NCBI RefSeq assembly: GCF_010731755.1
Contig: NZ_AP022589.1
Span: forward strand, 1-64,000
Length of the DNA: 64,000 nt
Source: Mycolicibacter minnesotensis
GTDB taxonomy: Bacteria; Actinomycetota; Actinomycetes; Mycobacteriales; Mycobacteriaceae
Reading direction: 5' to 3'
A program made the position numbers and the translations under genes. Under the pieces are notes generated by a model. It worked only from the letters and a program-made list of their open reading frames with translations, searched no databases and had not been told where the DNA came from. This document shows, piece after piece, positions 33,302 to 43,644 of the stretch (its first letter is position 1; every line of letters begins with the position of its first letter).

Positions 33302-33827
33302 CGTTGTCCTCCGTCGGCACTGCCGGGGCCGGTGAGATCAGGGCCCGGCGCTGGTCGAGCCAGCTCTGCAGGATCGTCACCGCGGCAGCCTGGTCGATCA
33401 CCGAGCGTTGACGTTTGGAGCGCACCCCGGCCGCGTGCAGGTCCCGCGCCGCACTGACCGTGCTGAGACGCTCGTCGGCCAACCGCACCGGGGCGTTCCG
33501 GCCACGCTTGGCCAGTGTCCGAACCAGATCGTCGGCCATCGCAATGGCGTCCTCGGCGGCAGACCCAGCCCGATCGGCAAGCGTCCGGGGCAGGCCCACA
33601 ACCACTTCGACGACGTCATATTCGTCGGCCAGATCAGCCAGCCGCCGCAGGTGCGAACCGGATGCATGCCGTCGCACGGTCTCGACCGGGGTCGCCAACA
33701 GTCCGTCGGGATCGCTGCAGGCCACCCCGATGCGCACACTGCCCACATCCACCCCGAGCCGTCGCCCGCGGCCGGGATCGTCCGGCCCGCCGGGACGGTC
33801 CGGGGTGCGATGGTGGGGTGAGGTCAC
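33294..33827 (-). CDS. ruvX: Holliday junction resolvase-like YqgF/RuvX
   Basis: 177 aa with an RNase H-like fold. Acidic motifs are [53 protein letters not shown] and the final [19 protein letters not shown]. In bacteria it acts in pre-16S rRNA 5' maturation and possibly junction resolution. The GTG start overlaps the alaS stop by 4 nt, placing it in the alaS-ruvX-mltG-aroE run found in M. tuberculosis. Confidence 0.93.
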   Translation of the reverse strand: MTSPHHRTPDRPGGPDDPGRGRRLGVDVGSVRIGVACSDPDGLLATPVETVRRHASGSHLRRLADLADEYDVVEVVVGLPRTLADRAGSAAEDAIAMADDLVRTLAKRGRNAPVRLADERLSTVSAARDLHAAGVRSKRQRSVIDQAAAVTILQSWLDQRRALISPAPAVPTEDNDV

Positions 33828-36508
33828 GCCGGAGCGCTCCGGGCGACCGCCGCGCGGACCGCCGCCAGCGCGGCATCGATTCCAGAGGCGTCCTTCCCGG
33901 AGCCCTGCGCCAGGTCCGCCTTGCCGCCGCCGCGACCGGCTACCGCGGCCGCCAGTTCCTTGACCAGGTCGTCGGCGCGTAGACCGAGCTCCTGCGCTGC
34001 GACGTTGGCAGAGACCACGTAGGGGACGCTGTCCTGTCCGTCGGCGATCAGTGCCACCACCGCGGGCTCCTCGCCGAACTTGCCGCGGATGTCGCCGACC
34101 AGCGAACGTAGGTCGCCACCGCCGATACCCCCGGACATCCGCTGCGTCACCAGGCGCACGTTACCGATTTGTTCGGCGCCAGCGGCCGCATTCACCGCAG
34201 CCGCTCGCGCGGTCGCCAGCCGGGCGCGGTCCAGTTCCTTCTCGGCGGCCTTGAGGCGCTCGACCAAGGTGGCCACCCGAGCGGGCACTTCCTCCGAGGG
34301 CACCTTCAGCGAAGAGGCCAGGCCTGCCATGAGCGCCCGCTCCTTGGCCAGATGACGGAACGAGTCCAATCCGACATAGGCCTCGACGCGGCGGACCCCC
34401 GAACCCACCGACGATTCGCCCAGAATGGTGACCGGGCCGATCTGCGCCGAGTTGTGGACGTGCGTACCGCCGCACAGCTCCATCGAGAACGGGCCGCCGA
34501 TCTCGACGACGCGTACCCGATCGGGGTACTTCTCGCCGAACATCGCCATGGCACCCATGGCTCGGGCCTTCTCCAGGTCCTCGGTGAAGGTGTGGACTTC
34601 GAAGTCGGCCTGGACCGCCTCGTTGGTGACTTCTTCGACCTGCTGACGCTGATCGTCGGTGAGCGCGCCCTGCCAGTTGAAGTCGAATCGCAGATAGCCC
34701 GGCCGATTCAGCGAACCAGCCTGAACAGCGTTGGGCCCCAACACTTGCCGCAGCGCGGCGTGCACCATATGCGTACCGGAATGCCCCTGAGTAGAGCCCT
34801 TGCGCCAGGCCTGGTCCACCGCCGCGGTGACGGTGTCACCTTCGACGAATTCGCCGGACTCGACGGTGACCCGATGCACGAACAGTGTCTGAGCGATTTT
34901 CTGTACGTCGGTGACCGCGGCCCGCGCAGTTCCGGCACTGATGGTGCCGGCGTCGGCGATCTGCCCGCCGGCTTCGGCGTAGAGCGGAGTGCGGTCCAGC
35001 ACCAGCTCGATGTTGTCCACGGCAACGTCCTCGTGGGAGGCCACCGGCACGCGCTTGCCGTCGACGAAGATGCCCAGGATGCGCGCTTCGGTGGTGAGCT
35101 CGCCGAACCCGGTGAACTCGGTGGGCCCGGCGTCGATCAGTTCCCGGTAGGCGCTCAGGTCGGCATGTGCGTGCTTGCGCGCGGCGGCGTCGGCTTTGGC
35201 GCGCTGACGCTGCTCGGCCATCAAGCTGCGGAACCCGGCCTCGTCGACCTGCAGTCCGGCCTCCGAGGCCATCTCCAGGGTGAGTTCAATCGGGAAACCG
35301 TAGGTGTCGTGCAAGGCGAAGGCGTCGCTTCCCGAGAGCACCGTGACCCCCGCGGATCGAGTCGCCGCCGCGGCGTCCTCGAACAGCTTGGAGCCCGAGG
35401 CCAGGGTGCGGTTGAACGCGGTCTCCTCGGCGACCGCAATCCGGTTGATCCGGTCGAAGTCGGTGACCAGTTCCGGATAGGAGGGGCCCATCGCGTCACG
35501 CACGGTGGCCATCAGTTCGCCGACGATCGGACCTTCGATACCCAGCAGCTTGGCCGAGCGGATCACCCGACGCAGCAGCCGGCGCAGCACGTAGCCGCGG
35601 CCGTCGTTGCCAGGGCTTACGCCGTCACCGATCAGGATGGCGGCGGTGCGGGAGTGGTCGGCGATGATCCGGTATCGGACATCGTCGGCGTCGTTGCCGC
35701 TGTTGTAGCCACGTGGAGCGCGGGTGGCCACCAGGTCGATGACCGGGCGGACGAGGTCGGTCTCGTAGACGTTGTTCACACCCTGGAGCAGGAACGCAAC
35801 CCGCTCCACTCCCATCCCGGTATCGATGTTCTGGCGGGGCAGCGGGCCGAGAATCTCGAAGTTCTCCTTGGAGGTACCTTCGCCCCGCTCGTTCTGCATG
35901 AACACGAGATTCCAGATCTCGATATAGCGGTCTTCGTTGGCCACCGGGCCGCCGTCGACGCCGAACTCGGGTCCACGGTCGTAGTAGATCTCCGACGACG
36001 GGCCGCACGGACCGGGGATGCCCATCGACCAGTAATTGTCGGCCATCCCGCGACGCTGAATCCGCTCAATCGGCAATCCCGCGATGTCCTGCCACAACGC
36101 GATCGCCTCGTCGTCGTCGAGATAGACGGTGGCCCACAGGCGCTGCGGGTCCAGCCCGTATCCGCCGTCGGCGACACTGTTGGTCAGCAACGTCCAGGCC
36201 AGTTCGATCGCGCCGCGTTTGAAGTAGTCGCCGAACGAGAAATTCCCGGCCATCTGGAAGAAGGTGTTGTGCCGGGTGGTGATGCCCACCTCATCGATGT
36301 CCGGGGTGCGGATGCACTTCTGGACACTGGTGGCGGTGGCATAGGGCGGGGTTCGCTGGCCCAGGAAGAACGGCACGAACTGAACCATGCCGGCGTTGAT
36401 GAACAACAGGTTGGGGTCATCAAGAATCACCGATGCGCTCGGCACCTCGGTGTGGCCCGCTTTCACGAAGTGATCGAGGAAGCGTTTCCTGATCTCGTGT
36501 GTCTGCAC
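33824..36508 (-). CDS. alaS: Alanyl-tRNA synthetase
   Basis: 894 aa. Class II synthetase: N-terminal catalytic part with [40 protein letters not shown] and [14 protein letters not shown]. The editing domain has [16 protein letters not shown] and [16 protein letters not shown] (zinc site). The C-Ala domain contains the glycine-rich [20 protein letters not shown] and the closing [17 protein letters not shown] start at 36508. Complete with no frame breaks. Confidence 0.98.
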   Translation of the reverse strand: MQTHEIRKRFLDHFVKAGHTEVPSASVILDDPNLLFINAGMVQFVPFFLGQRTPPYATATSVQKCIRTPDIDEVGITTRHNTFFQMAGNFSFGDYFKRGAIELAWTLLTNSVADGGYGLDPQRLWATVYLDDDEAIALWQDIAGLPIERIQRRGMADNYWSMGIPGPCGPSSEIYYDRGPEFGVDGGPVANEDRYIEIWNLVFMQNERGEGTSKENFEILGPLPRQNIDTGMGVERVAFLLQGVNNVYETDLVRPVIDLVATRAPRGYNSGNDADDVRYRIIADHSRTAAILIGDGVSPGNDGRGYVLRRLLRRVIRSAKLLGIEGPIVGELMATVRDAMGPSYPELVTDFDRINRIAVAEETAFNRTLASGSKLFEDAAAATRSAGVTVLSGSDAFALHDTYGFPIELTLEMASEAGLQVDEAGFRSLMAEQRQRAKADAAARKHAHADLSAYRELIDAGPTEFTGFGELTTEARILGIFVDGKRVPVASHEDVAVDNIELVLDRTPLYAEAGGQIADAGTISAGTARAAVTDVQKIAQTLFVHRVTVESGEFVEGDTVTAAVDQAWRKGSTQGHSGTHMVHAALRQVLGPNAVQAGSLNRPGYLRFDFNWQGALTDDQRQQVEEVTNEAVQADFEVHTFTEDLEKARAMGAMAMFGEKYPDRVRVVEIGGPFSMELCGGTHVHNSAQIGPVTILGESSVGSGVRRVEAYVGLDSFRHLAKERALMAGLASSLKVPSEEVPARVATLVERLKAAEKELDRARLATARAAAVNAAAGAEQIGNVRLVTQRMSGGIGGGDLRSLVGDIRGKFGEEPAVVALIADGQDSVPYVVSANVAAQELGLRADDLVKELAAAVAGRGGGKADLAQGSGKDASGIDAALAAVRAAVARSAPA

Positions 36509-36592
36509 TATCTACCGCTTCCCGCCGTCTCGCCCATTTAGACGGCACTACAGTACCGGGCTGCCGATCGTGTTCTCGGCAGGCAAGGACCC

Positions 36593-37003
36593 TCAGGTGG
36601 TGACGGCGCCGACAAAGCTCAGTCGGACGCTACGGCGAGGGTTGTCGCGGTTCAGGTCGACAAGGACTACGGACTGCCAGATGCCCAGCAACGGCTCACC
36701 CTCGGCGACGGGGACTGTGATCGACGGCGCGACAATGGCCGGCAAGACATGATCGGCCCCGTGCCCCGGCGAACCGTGTGCGTGTCGGTAGCGATCGTCG
36801 CGCGGCAGCAGCCGTTCCAGGGTGTCAACCAAGTCCGCGTCCGAGCCGGCACCGGTCTCGATGATCGCTACCCCGGCGGTCGCATGAGGCACGAAGACGT
36901 TGCACAGTCCGTCGCCGTTTCCCGCACAGAACGAACGCAACTGCTCGGTGAGGTCGACGGTACGTCGCCGTGAGGTGTCGACGGCGAGCACTTCGGTGTT
37001 CAT
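36593..37003 (-). CDS. YjbQ family protein (UPF0047)
   Basis: 136 aa, a small one-domain protein forming a trimer in known structures. Motifs are VFVPHATAGVAIIETGAG, HAHGSPGHGADHVLPAIVAP with the conserved histidines, and LLGIWQSVVLVDLNRDN near the end. The E. coli member has weak thiamin phosphate synthase activity, but the physiological role is uncertain. It lies between alaS and rarA, matching Rv2556c. Confidence 0.92.
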   Translation of the reverse strand: MNTEVLAVDTSRRRTVDLTEQLRSFCAGNGDGLCNVFVPHATAGVAIIETGAGSDADLVDTLERLLPRDDRYRHAHGSPGHGADHVLPAIVAPSITVPVAEGEPLLGIWQSVVLVDLNRDNPRRSVRLSFVGAVTT

Positions 37004-37068
37004 GTCTCCAGGGTAGGGGCCACCCGCGTGCCGCGATCAGACACAGCGTCGCACGAGCCACCCGGCGA

Positions 37069-38415
37069 TCAGCCGCGCCGGCGGATGATCGCCCGCAGCC
37101 GGGCCAACCTACCGCCGATCTCGCGTTCAGCACCCCGACCGGTGGGTTGGTAATAGTCCACTCCCACCAGTTCATCGGGTGGATACTGCTGTGGGACAAC
37201 GCCGTCGGGATGATCATGGGCGTAGCGATAACCCACGGCATTGCCCAGAGCCTGCGCACCCGCGTAGTGCCCGTCCCGCAGGTGAGCCGGGACCGCGCCG
37301 GCCTTACCGGCCCGAATGTCGGCCATCGCCGCACCCAACGCGGTGGTCACCGCATTCGACTTCGGCGCGGTCGCCAGGTGCACGGTCGCATGCGCCAGCG
37401 TCAATTGCGCCTCGGGCATGCCGATCAGCGCGACGGTCTGTGCGGCGGCGACCGCGGTCTGCAGAGCAGTCGGATCACCCATCCCGATGTCTTCGCTGGC
37501 CAGGATCATCAGCCGGCGGGCGATGAACCGCGGGTCCTCCCCTGCCACCAGCATCCGGGCCAGATAGTGCAGCGCGGCGTCGACGTCGGAACCCCGCACC
37601 GACTTGATGAACGCGCTGGTGACGTCGTAATGCTGATCGCCGTCGCGGTCGTAGCGCACAGCAGCTTGATCCAAGGATCCTTCGACGACCTCGACGGTCA
37701 CCGGCTCCCCTGTTGCCGCCACCGTCTCAGCGGCCACTTCCAGCGCGGTCAAGGCACGGCGCGCGTCACCGGCGGCCAGCCGAACCAACAGGTCCACCGC
37801 ATCCGGCACGACCGCCACACGGCCACCCAGCCCGCGGTCGTCCTCGACGGCGCGACGCACCACCGCTGCGATGCCGTCGGGCTCCAGGGGCCGCAGCTGC
37901 AGTATCAGCGATCGGCTCAGGAGCGGTGCGACCACAGAAAAAGACGGGTTCTCGGTGGTGGCGGCCACCAGCAGGACCACCCGGTTCTCCACCGCGGCCA
38001 GCAGCGCGTCCTGCTGGGTCTTGGAGAACCTGTGCACCTCGTCGATGAACAACACGGTCTGCTCGCCGTAGGCGGCCGCGCGCCGCGCCGTGTCGATCAC
38101 GGCACGCACTTCCTTCACTCCGGCGCTCAGCGCGGAGAGCGCTTCGAAGCGCCGGCCGGTGGCACCGGAGATCAGCGAGGCCAATGTGGTCTTACCGGTA
38201 CCCGGCGGGCCGTAGAGGATCACCGAAGCCGCGCCAGAACCGTCGACCAGGCGACGCAGCGGAGAACCCGCTCCCAGCAGGTGGTCCTGACCAACCACCT
38301 CGTCGAGGCTCGCCGGGCGCATGCGTACCGCCAGCGGGGTCGATGCACCGGCACCGGGCGTTGGCGGCGGGGCACCAGTCAGGTCGAACAGTCCATCGGA
38401 CACGGTTTCAGGCAT
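37069..38415 (-). CDS. rarA: Replication-associated recombination protein A (RarA/MgsA AAA+ ATPase)
   Basis: About 448 aa. AAA+ ATPase acting at stalled replication forks. The N-terminus has [19 protein letters not shown], Walker [21 protein letters not shown], Walker [21 protein letters not shown], sensor 1 [20 protein letters not shown] with the arginine-finger SRSLI. The C-terminal tetramerisation domain carries [20 protein letters not shown] and [20 protein letters not shown]. The ATG at 38415 is preferred to an open extension from 38463 that has no similarity. Confidence 0.94.
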   Translation of the reverse strand: MPETVSDGLFDLTGAPPPTPGAGASTPLAVRMRPASLDEVVGQDHLLGAGSPLRRLVDGSGAASVILYGPPGTGKTTLASLISGATGRRFEALSALSAGVKEVRAVIDTARRAAAYGEQTVLFIDEVHRFSKTQQDALLAAVENRVVLLVAATTENPSFSVVAPLLSRSLILQLRPLEPDGIAAVVRRAVEDDRGLGGRVAVVPDAVDLLVRLAAGDARRALTALEVAAETVAATGEPVTVEVVEGSLDQAAVRYDRDGDQHYDVTSAFIKSVRGSDVDAALHYLARMLVAGEDPRFIARRLMILASEDIGMGDPTALQTAVAAAQTVALIGMPEAQLTLAHATVHLATAPKSNAVTTALGAAMADIRAGKAGAVPAHLRDGHYAGAQALGNAVGYRYAHDHPDGVVPQQYPPDELVGVDYYQPTGRGAEREIGGRLARLRAIIRRRG

Positions 38416-38466
38416 ACCACGCTCGACCGTCGGCCGCCGTCCCCCACCCCGGCGGCACCACACACA

Positions 38467-39576
38467 TCAGCGGTGCACGATCACCCCGCGGATATTTTTA
38501 CCCTCACGCAGGTCCTGGTACCCCTCATTGACCTGCTCCAGGGTGTAGCGACGGGTGATCAGCTCGTCGAGCTTGAGCTGGCCGGCATCATAAAGCCGCA
38601 GCAGTCGCACAATGTCGTATTGCGGGTTGGCTCCTCCGAACAGCGTGCCCTTGATGGTCTTGCCGAACAGAGCCAGCATGGTGCCCGATACCTGCACGTC
38701 GAGATCTTCCAATCGGGCCATCGCCGCGATGACGACCGTGCCGCCCTTTCCAACAGTATTGATCGCGGCAGTCGTGACCTCCTGGCCCAGGTCGCCGACG
38801 GTGATCAGCGCCTGATCGGCCATCTGCCCCCAGGTGAGCTCGGCGATCTTGTCCATCGCCTCCGCAGCTGTGGCGAAGGCGTGAGTGGCCCCCAGCTTGA
38901 GCGCGGTGTCGCGCTTGAACTCCACGGGGTCTACTGCCACCACATACTTGGCACCCGCGTGCGCAGCACCTTGCACGGCGTTGATACCGACCCCGCCGAT
39001 GCCGTAGACCACCACCGCGTCTCCGGCGCGTACGCCGCCGTCATAGTTGGCTGTCGCCCAGCCGGTGGGCACCCCACAACCGGCCAGCACCGCGGTCTCC
39101 AGCGGCAACCAGTCGTCGACTTTGACCACTGAGTGCTGCGAGACCGTCGCCCGCTCAGCGAAGGTCCCCAGCATGCAGAACCCGCCGAAGTCGGTTCCCC
39201 CCGAGTGGAATCGGAAGGTGCCGTCGGGCATGCAGCCCTCCAGGATCGTGGCCCCCATGTCGCACAGGTTCTGCCGGCCGGTGGAGCAGTACCGACAGCT
39301 GCCACAGCTGGGGATGAAACAGCACACCACATGATCGCCGGGCTGGACCTTGGTGACGCCGGGCCCGACGTCCTCGATGATCCCCGATCCCTCGTGGCCA
39401 CCGACGATGGGAAACCGGGACGGCCAGTCACCATCAGCCAGATGCAGGTCCGAATGGCACAGCCCGGCTGCCGTGAACTTGATCAGCACCTCACCCGGAC
39501 CAGGCCCGTCGAGTTCCAGCTCCATGATCTCGAAAGGCTGGTTAGGCGCATGTGCCACGGCGGCAATTGTTTTCAT
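38467..39576 (-). CDS. Zinc-containing medium-chain alcohol dehydrogenase (NDMA-dependent type)
   Basis: About 369 aa. Catalytic zinc ligands are Cys in [12 protein letters not shown], His in [15 protein letters not shown] and a downstream Cys in [18 protein letters not shown]. The structural zinc loop is [18 protein letters not shown]. The cofactor domain has [20 protein letters not shown]. The sequence style ([27 protein letters not shown]) fits mycobacterial Rxyl/NDMA-dependent alcohol dehydrogenases, which hold NAD(H) tightly and need a redox partner such as mycofactocin. ATG at 39576 is chosen; a longer frame upstream lacks similarity. No mycofactocin genes are in the window. Confidence 0.85.
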   Translation of the reverse strand: MKTIAAVAHAPNQPFEIMELELDGPGPGEVLIKFTAAGLCHSDLHLADGDWPSRFPIVGGHEGSGIIEDVGPGVTKVQPGDHVVCCFIPSCGSCRYCSTGRQNLCDMGATILEGCMPDGTFRFHSGGTDFGGFCMLGTFAERATVSQHSVVKVDDWLPLETAVLAGCGVPTGWATANYDGGVRAGDAVVVYGIGGVGINAVQGAAHAGAKYVVAVDPVEFKRDTALKLGATHAFATAAEAMDKIAELTWGQMADQALITVGDLGQEVTTAAINTVGKGGTVVIAAMARLEDLDVQVSGTMLALFGKTIKGTLFGGANPQYDIVRLLRLYDAGQLKLDELITRRYTLEQVNEGYQDLREGKNIRGVIVHR

Positions 39577-39677
39577 GCCTGTCATCCAACCGGCTGAGGC
39601 GGCCTCAGTGGCCCGATTCGGCCGAACCGGCAGATCACTTCGCCGGTCCAGCTTCACCTCTCCTGCGTCGAGGATCG

Positions 39678-40520
39678 CTAACCGGCGGGTTGCGTCACGA
39701 AGTCGATCAGTTCCTCGACCCGGCCGATCAGCTCCGGCTCCAGGTCGGTCCAGTCCCGCACCCGGCCCCGGATCCGCTGCCAGGCCGTGGCGATGTCGGC
39801 TTGGCCGTTATGTGGCCAGCCCAGCGCGGCGCAGATTCCGTGCTTCCATTCCACGTTGCGCGGAATCGTGGGCCAGGCCGACAACCCCAGCCGCCCGGGT
39901 TTGACGGCCTGCCAGATGTCAACGTAAGGGTGCCCGACGATCAGGGTGTGCCCGCCGCCCGGCCCGCGGCGCACGGTCTCGGCAATGCGGGTCTCTTTAG
40001 AACCCGCAACGAGGTGATCGACCAAGACTCCCAGCCGGCGGCCCGGCCCGGGCTGGAATTCGGCAACGATGCCGGCAAGGTCATCGATTCCGCCGAGGTA
40101 CTCCACCACGACCCCCTCGACCCGCAGATCCTCACCCCAGACCTGCTCGACGAGTTCGGCATCGTGGCGGCCTTCCACATAGATCCTGCTGGCCAGCGCG
40201 ACCTTGGCGCGTGCACCGCGTACGGCAACCGAACCCGACGCGGTGCGGGCCGGCGCCGTCGGGGCCGCCAGCTTCGGCTCGGTCAGAATCACCGGCCGGC
40301 CATCGATCAGGTAGCCGGGGCCGACGGGGAATCCCCGAGTGCGGCCGTGGCGATCCTCGAGGTCCATCCGGCCGTAGGCGATCCGGACCACGGCGCCGAC
40401 GTAGCCGGTTTGCGCGTCTTCGACCACCATCCCGCGTTCCACCGGTACCTCAATGGAGCGGACTCTGCGGGCGGCGTGCGGGTTGTCGGCGAGGATGTCG
40501 GTTCCATAGCGGTCGGCCAC
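39678..40520 (-). CDS. DUF3097 family protein, possibly Toprim-related
   Basis: 280 aa, actinobacterial family of unknown function. An N-terminal domain begins [20 protein letters not shown] and contains [17 protein letters not shown]. The centre reads [20 protein letters not shown], like the first acidic motif of Toprim domains (VEGxxDA), and later [20 protein letters not shown], which resembles the Toprim DxD loop with only the first Asp kept. The C-terminus has [20 protein letters not shown] and [20 protein letters not shown]. The Toprim comparison is mine; the family assignment itself is firmer. It stands alone before the AT-rich region. Confidence 0.8.
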   Translation of the reverse strand: MADRYGTDILADNPHAARRVRSIEVPVERGMVVEDAQTGYVGAVVRIAYGRMDLEDRHGRTRGFPVGPGYLIDGRPVILTEPKLAAPTAPARTASGSVAVRGARAKVALASRIYVEGRHDAELVEQVWGEDLRVEGVVVEYLGGIDDLAGIVAEFQPGPGRRLGVLVDHLVAGSKETRIAETVRRGPGGGHTLIVGHPYVDIWQAVKPGRLGLSAWPTIPRNVEWKHGICAALGWPHNGQADIATAWQRIRGRVRDWTDLEPELIGRVEELIDFVTQPAG

Positions 40521-40599
40521 CCGAGGCAGCTTAGGGGCCTTCGGCCGTGCGGCGGCTGAACCGTCTGCGCGATTCCGCCGATTTTTTCAGACCGGCACC

Positions 40600-40871
40600 C
40601 GGCACCTTGTCAGCTACACATCAGCAACTTTGGCACCATGCACCACTCTAGTAACACTAGACACTCAATATTCTCTTAATTTCTAAGAGATCTCTCGCAA
40701 CATACGTAACAATAACAACTTCGTTAACTCAAACAACTGTAGTTAACTTTTGCCTCAATTTATAACAACAAACTCATTTACATCTTTAGGTGACTGAAAT
40801 GTGCAATTTCATCATTTATCGCGTTATGCTCTGAGGCCTCACTGATATACACCTATCACGGAGGTTGTGAT
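40600..40871 (+). promoter_or_regulatory. AT-rich, G-poor upstream region of the Rpf gene
   Basis: By hand count 40621-40860 is about 37% GC, and 40741-40800 about 28%, in surroundings near two-thirds GC. The plus strand is rich in A, C and T and poor in G (for example aacaataacaacttcg and caatttataacaac), so an RNA copy would be almost unstructured. Two GTTAAC palindromes lie at about 40723 and 40743. The region ends with GGAGG before the ATG at 40872. It probably holds the promoter and leader of rpf, and could bind AT-loving Lsr2. Nothing else is seen between 40521 and 40600. Confidence 0.6.
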
Positions 40872-41300
40872 ATGCACCGGAACACGGCACGGCGTGTCGT
40901 GCAGTTCGGGCGGCGCCACCTTAATTGGACGACGTCGGGGCTGGTCACCGGGGGGATTGTGGGCACGCTATTGACTTCGTCAGGGGTAGCCCATGCGGAC
41001 AACATGGCGATGGGCTGGGATGCCGTCGCACAATGCGAATCGGGCGGCAACTGGGCCGCCGACACCGGGAATGGGTTCTATGGCGGCCTGCAGTTCAAGC
41101 CGTCGACGTGGCGCGCGTTCGGCGGGGTGGGATCACCGGCGAAAGCGTCACGCGAGCAACAGATCGCGGTGGCCAATAGAGTCCTCGACGAACAGGGCCC
41201 CTATGCCTGGCCGCATTGCGGACCGGGTCGGGTATTCCCGTCGTCGGTAAAAGGCTATGTGCCGCCGGCAATGCGCCAGCTGCTCAAGCCGTTCTGGTGA
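40872..41300 (+). CDS. Resuscitation-promoting factor (Rpf), short secreted form
   Basis: 142 aa. A basic N-terminus and hydrophobic stretch (TSGLVTGGIVGTLLTSSGVA) end in a signal cleavage near AHA-DN. The mature protein is essentially one Rpf lysozyme-like domain: WDAVAQCESGGNWAADTGNG with the catalytic Glu, FYGGLQFKPSTWRAFGG, REQQIAVANRVLDEQG and WPHCG. Two cysteines fit the usual disulfide. Rpf muralytic enzymes cut peptidoglycan and wake dormant cells. Its size resembles RpfC/D/E rather than RpfA/B; I cannot assign the letter. It is not found between DUF3097 and aspS neighbourhoods that I know from M. tuberculosis. Confidence 0.93.
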   Translation: MHRNTARRVVQFGRRHLNWTTSGLVTGGIVGTLLTSSGVAHADNMAMGWDAVAQCESGGNWAADTGNGFYGGLQFKPSTWRAFGGVGSPAKASREQQIAVANRVLDEQGPYAWPHCGPGRVFPSSVKGYVPPAMRQLLKPFW

Positions 41301-41306
41301 ACGCGG

Positions 41307-41720
41307 CTACGTAGGGTTCGGCGACAGCACCGCCTGGGTCTGGGTGACCCGGGCGACCAACTTGCCGTTGTCGTCGTTCAGATCCGTCTGCACGACGATC
41401 GTTGTTCGCCCGACATGCAGGGGCACACTGGTCGCCGTCACAACGCCGCCCCGCACCGCTCGGAAGAAGTTGGTCTTGGACTCGATGGTCGAGGTGCTGG
41501 CGCCCTGAGGCAGGTTGACCACCGCACACACCGCCCCGGCGGTGTCGGCGAACGCCATCAGCACCCCACCATGCAGCATTCCGCCGGTGGTACAGCGCTC
41601 CGGAGCCCAGGCCATGGTCGCACGGACCTGTTGCGGCGAAAGCTCGCCGATCTCGATCTGCAGCGCCGCCGCGAACGGCATGTTGGCCACCACCAAGCGA
41701 GCGAACTCGGTCGAATCCAT
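41307..41720 (-). CDS. PaaI-like hotdog-fold thioesterase
   Basis: 137 aa. The hotdog signature is RCTTGGMLHGGVLMAFADTA, with the catalytic-region acidic residue in the following helix, then STSTIESKTNFFRAVRGGVV and TTIVVQTDLNDDNGKLVARV. It probably hydrolyses an aromatic or fatty acyl-CoA. It converges with the Rpf gene, with only 6 nt between stops, and sits after aspS on the same strand. Confidence 0.88.
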   Translation of the reverse strand: MDSTEFARLVVANMPFAAALQIEIGELSPQQVRATMAWAPERCTTGGMLHGGVLMAFADTAGAVCAVVNLPQGASTSTIESKTNFFRAVRGGVVTATSVPLHVGRTTIVVQTDLNDDNGKLVARVTQTQAVLSPNPT

Positions 41721-41765
41721 AGCTGCAGCTTTATCGACCGTCGTGCTGCTGTCTAGAGATCTGCC

Positions 41766-43535
41766 TCAGCGCGGCGCAGGCACTGCGTCAATCCCGGCTT
41801 CCTTGCGCTGAGCCGCGGTGATCGGCGCCGGAGCGTCAGTCAGCGGGTCGATACCGCCCCCGGACTTGGGGAACGCGATAACCTCACGAATCGATTCGAC
41901 GCCCGCCAGCAGTGCCACCACGCGGTCCCAACCGAACGCCAGCCCGCCGTGCGGCGGAGCACCGTAGCTGAAGGCATCCAGCAGAAAGCCGAACTTCTCA
42001 TTGGCGGCTGCCTCATCGATGCCCATGACTTTGAAGACTTGCTCCTGAACGTCGCGGCGGTGAATGCGGATCGAGCCGCCACCGATCTCATTGCCGTTGC
42101 ACACCACGTCGTAGGCATCGGCGAGCACCGCACCGGGGTCCGTCTCCACCTGGTCGGCGTGTTCCGGCTTGGGAGAGGTGAAGGCGTGGTGCACGGCGGT
42201 CCAGGCCCCGGAGCCGACGGCCACATCACCGGCTGCGGTCGCGTCTCCGGCCGGCTCGAACAACGGCGGATCAACCACCCAGGTGAATGCCCAGGCGTCC
42301 GGAGCGATCAGGTCCAGACGACGGGCGATCTCGCCCCGAGCCGCACCGAGCAGCGCCCGCGACGGCTTGGCCGGTCCGGCCGCGAAGAAGATGCAGTCCC
42401 CCGGCGCGGCACCCACGTGCCCGGCCAGCCCCGCGCGCTCGGCGTCGGTCAGGTTCTTGGCCACCGGCCCGGACAGCTCGCCGTCTTCACCCACCAAGAC
42501 GTACGCCAACCCCTTGGCCCCGCGCTGCTTGGCCCACTCCTGCCAACCGTCGAGGGTGCGCCGCGGCTGCGAGGCCCCACCCGGCATGACGACGGCACCC
42601 ACATAGGGGGCCTGAAAAACTCGGAAGGTGGTTTCGGAGAAGAACTCCGTGCACTCCACCAGCTCCAGACCGAATCGCAGGTCGGGCTTGTCGGAGCCGT
42701 ACCGCCGCATCGCGTCGGCGTAGGTCATCCGGGGCAGCGGCAACGGTAGGTCGTAACCGATCAGTGCCCACAGCGCCTTGAGTACCTGTTCGGCCATACC
42801 GATCACGTCCTCGGCGTCGACGAAGCTCATCTCCAGGTCCAGCTGGGTGAACTCAGGCTGACGGTCCGCACGGAAGTCTTCGTCGCGGTAGCAACGGGCG
42901 ATCTGGTAGTAACGCTCCATCCCGGCCACCATCAGCAGCTGCTTGAACAGTTGCGGGCTTTGCGGCAGCGCGTAGAACGAACCGGGCTGCAAACGCGCCG
43001 GAACCAGGAAATCGCGGGCGCCCTCCGGCGTGGAGCGGGTCAGCGTGGGGGTCTCGATCTCCACGAAGTCCTGCGCGGCCAGCACCGACCTGGCTGCGGC
43101 GTTGACCGCCGAACGCAAGCGCAGCGCGGCACCCGGGCCACCCTCACGGCGCAGGTCCAGGTAGCGGTGCTTGAGCCTGGCCTCTTCGCCGGCAGACTCA
43201 TCGAGCTGAAACGGCAGGGGCGCCGCCTCGTTGAGCACCCGCAACTCGGCAGCATTGATTTCGATGGCACCGGTGGGCAGGTCTGGATTCTCGTTGCCCT
43301 CGGGACGCACCTCGACGACACCGGTGACCGTCACACAGAATTCGGCCCGCAAACGGTGCGCCTGTTCCAGCACGGCGGCGTCACGAAACACCACCTGCGC
43401 CACGCCGGAAGCATCACGCAGGTCGATGAAGATGACGCCACCGTGATCACGTCGGCGCGCTACCCACCCGGCAAGCGTGACGCTGCGCCCGGCGTCGGTG
43501 ACCCGCAATGAGCCGGCGTCGTGGCTGCGCAGCAC
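41766..43535 (-). CDS. aspS: Aspartyl-tRNA synthetase (bacterial, probably non-discriminating)
   Basis: About 589 aa. N-terminal OB-fold anticodon domain has [20 protein letters not shown]. Class II catalytic motifs are [40 protein letters not shown] (motif 2), the bacterial GAD insertion, and [19 protein letters not shown] (motif 3). GTG at 43535, five bases after AAGGGGG, is the best start: the codon that would extend it (GTT) cannot initiate. Diverges from the exported protein at 43645. Confidence 0.97.
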   Translation of the reverse strand: MLRSHDAGSLRVTDAGRSVTLAGWVARRRDHGGVIFIDLRDASGVAQVVFRDAAVLEQAHRLRAEFCVTVTGVVEVRPEGNENPDLPTGAIEINAAELRVLNEAAPLPFQLDESAGEEARLKHRYLDLRREGGPGAALRLRSAVNAAARSVLAAQDFVEIETPTLTRSTPEGARDFLVPARLQPGSFYALPQSPQLFKQLLMVAGMERYYQIARCYRDEDFRADRQPEFTQLDLEMSFVDAEDVIGMAEQVLKALWALIGYDLPLPLPRMTYADAMRRYGSDKPDLRFGLELVECTEFFSETTFRVFQAPYVGAVVMPGGASQPRRTLDGWQEWAKQRGAKGLAYVLVGEDGELSGPVAKNLTDAERAGLAGHVGAAPGDCIFFAAGPAKPSRALLGAARGEIARRLDLIAPDAWAFTWVVDPPLFEPAGDATAAGDVAVGSGAWTAVHHAFTSPKPEHADQVETDPGAVLADAYDVVCNGNEIGGGSIRIHRRDVQEQVFKVMGIDEAAANEKFGFLLDAFSYGAPPHGGLAFGWDRVVALLAGVESIREVIAFPKSGGGIDPLTDAPAPITAAQRKEAGIDAVPAPR

Positions 43536-43644
43536 AAAAACCCCCTTGGTGATGGAAACTTTAGGTAACGGTTCGACGGTCGCCCAGTCTAGAGCCTTCT
43601 CGCAGCGCTGCCCCGCGCCGGTCAGTGCTTTAAGCTTGCTGACT

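Noticed and set aside
34169..36541. 790-aa open frame antisense to alaS
   Set aside because: Covers almost exactly the alaS coding region on the other strand; third-position GC bias explains it.
36970..39132. 720-aa open frame antisense to rarA and the alcohol dehydrogenase
   Set aside because: Spans two real genes and their gap with no recognisable domain.
40600..40871. ydaO (cyclic-di-AMP) riboswitch upstream of rpf, as known for rpfA
   Set aside because: The leader is too poor in G and too unstructured, and I see none of the conserved ydaO motif.
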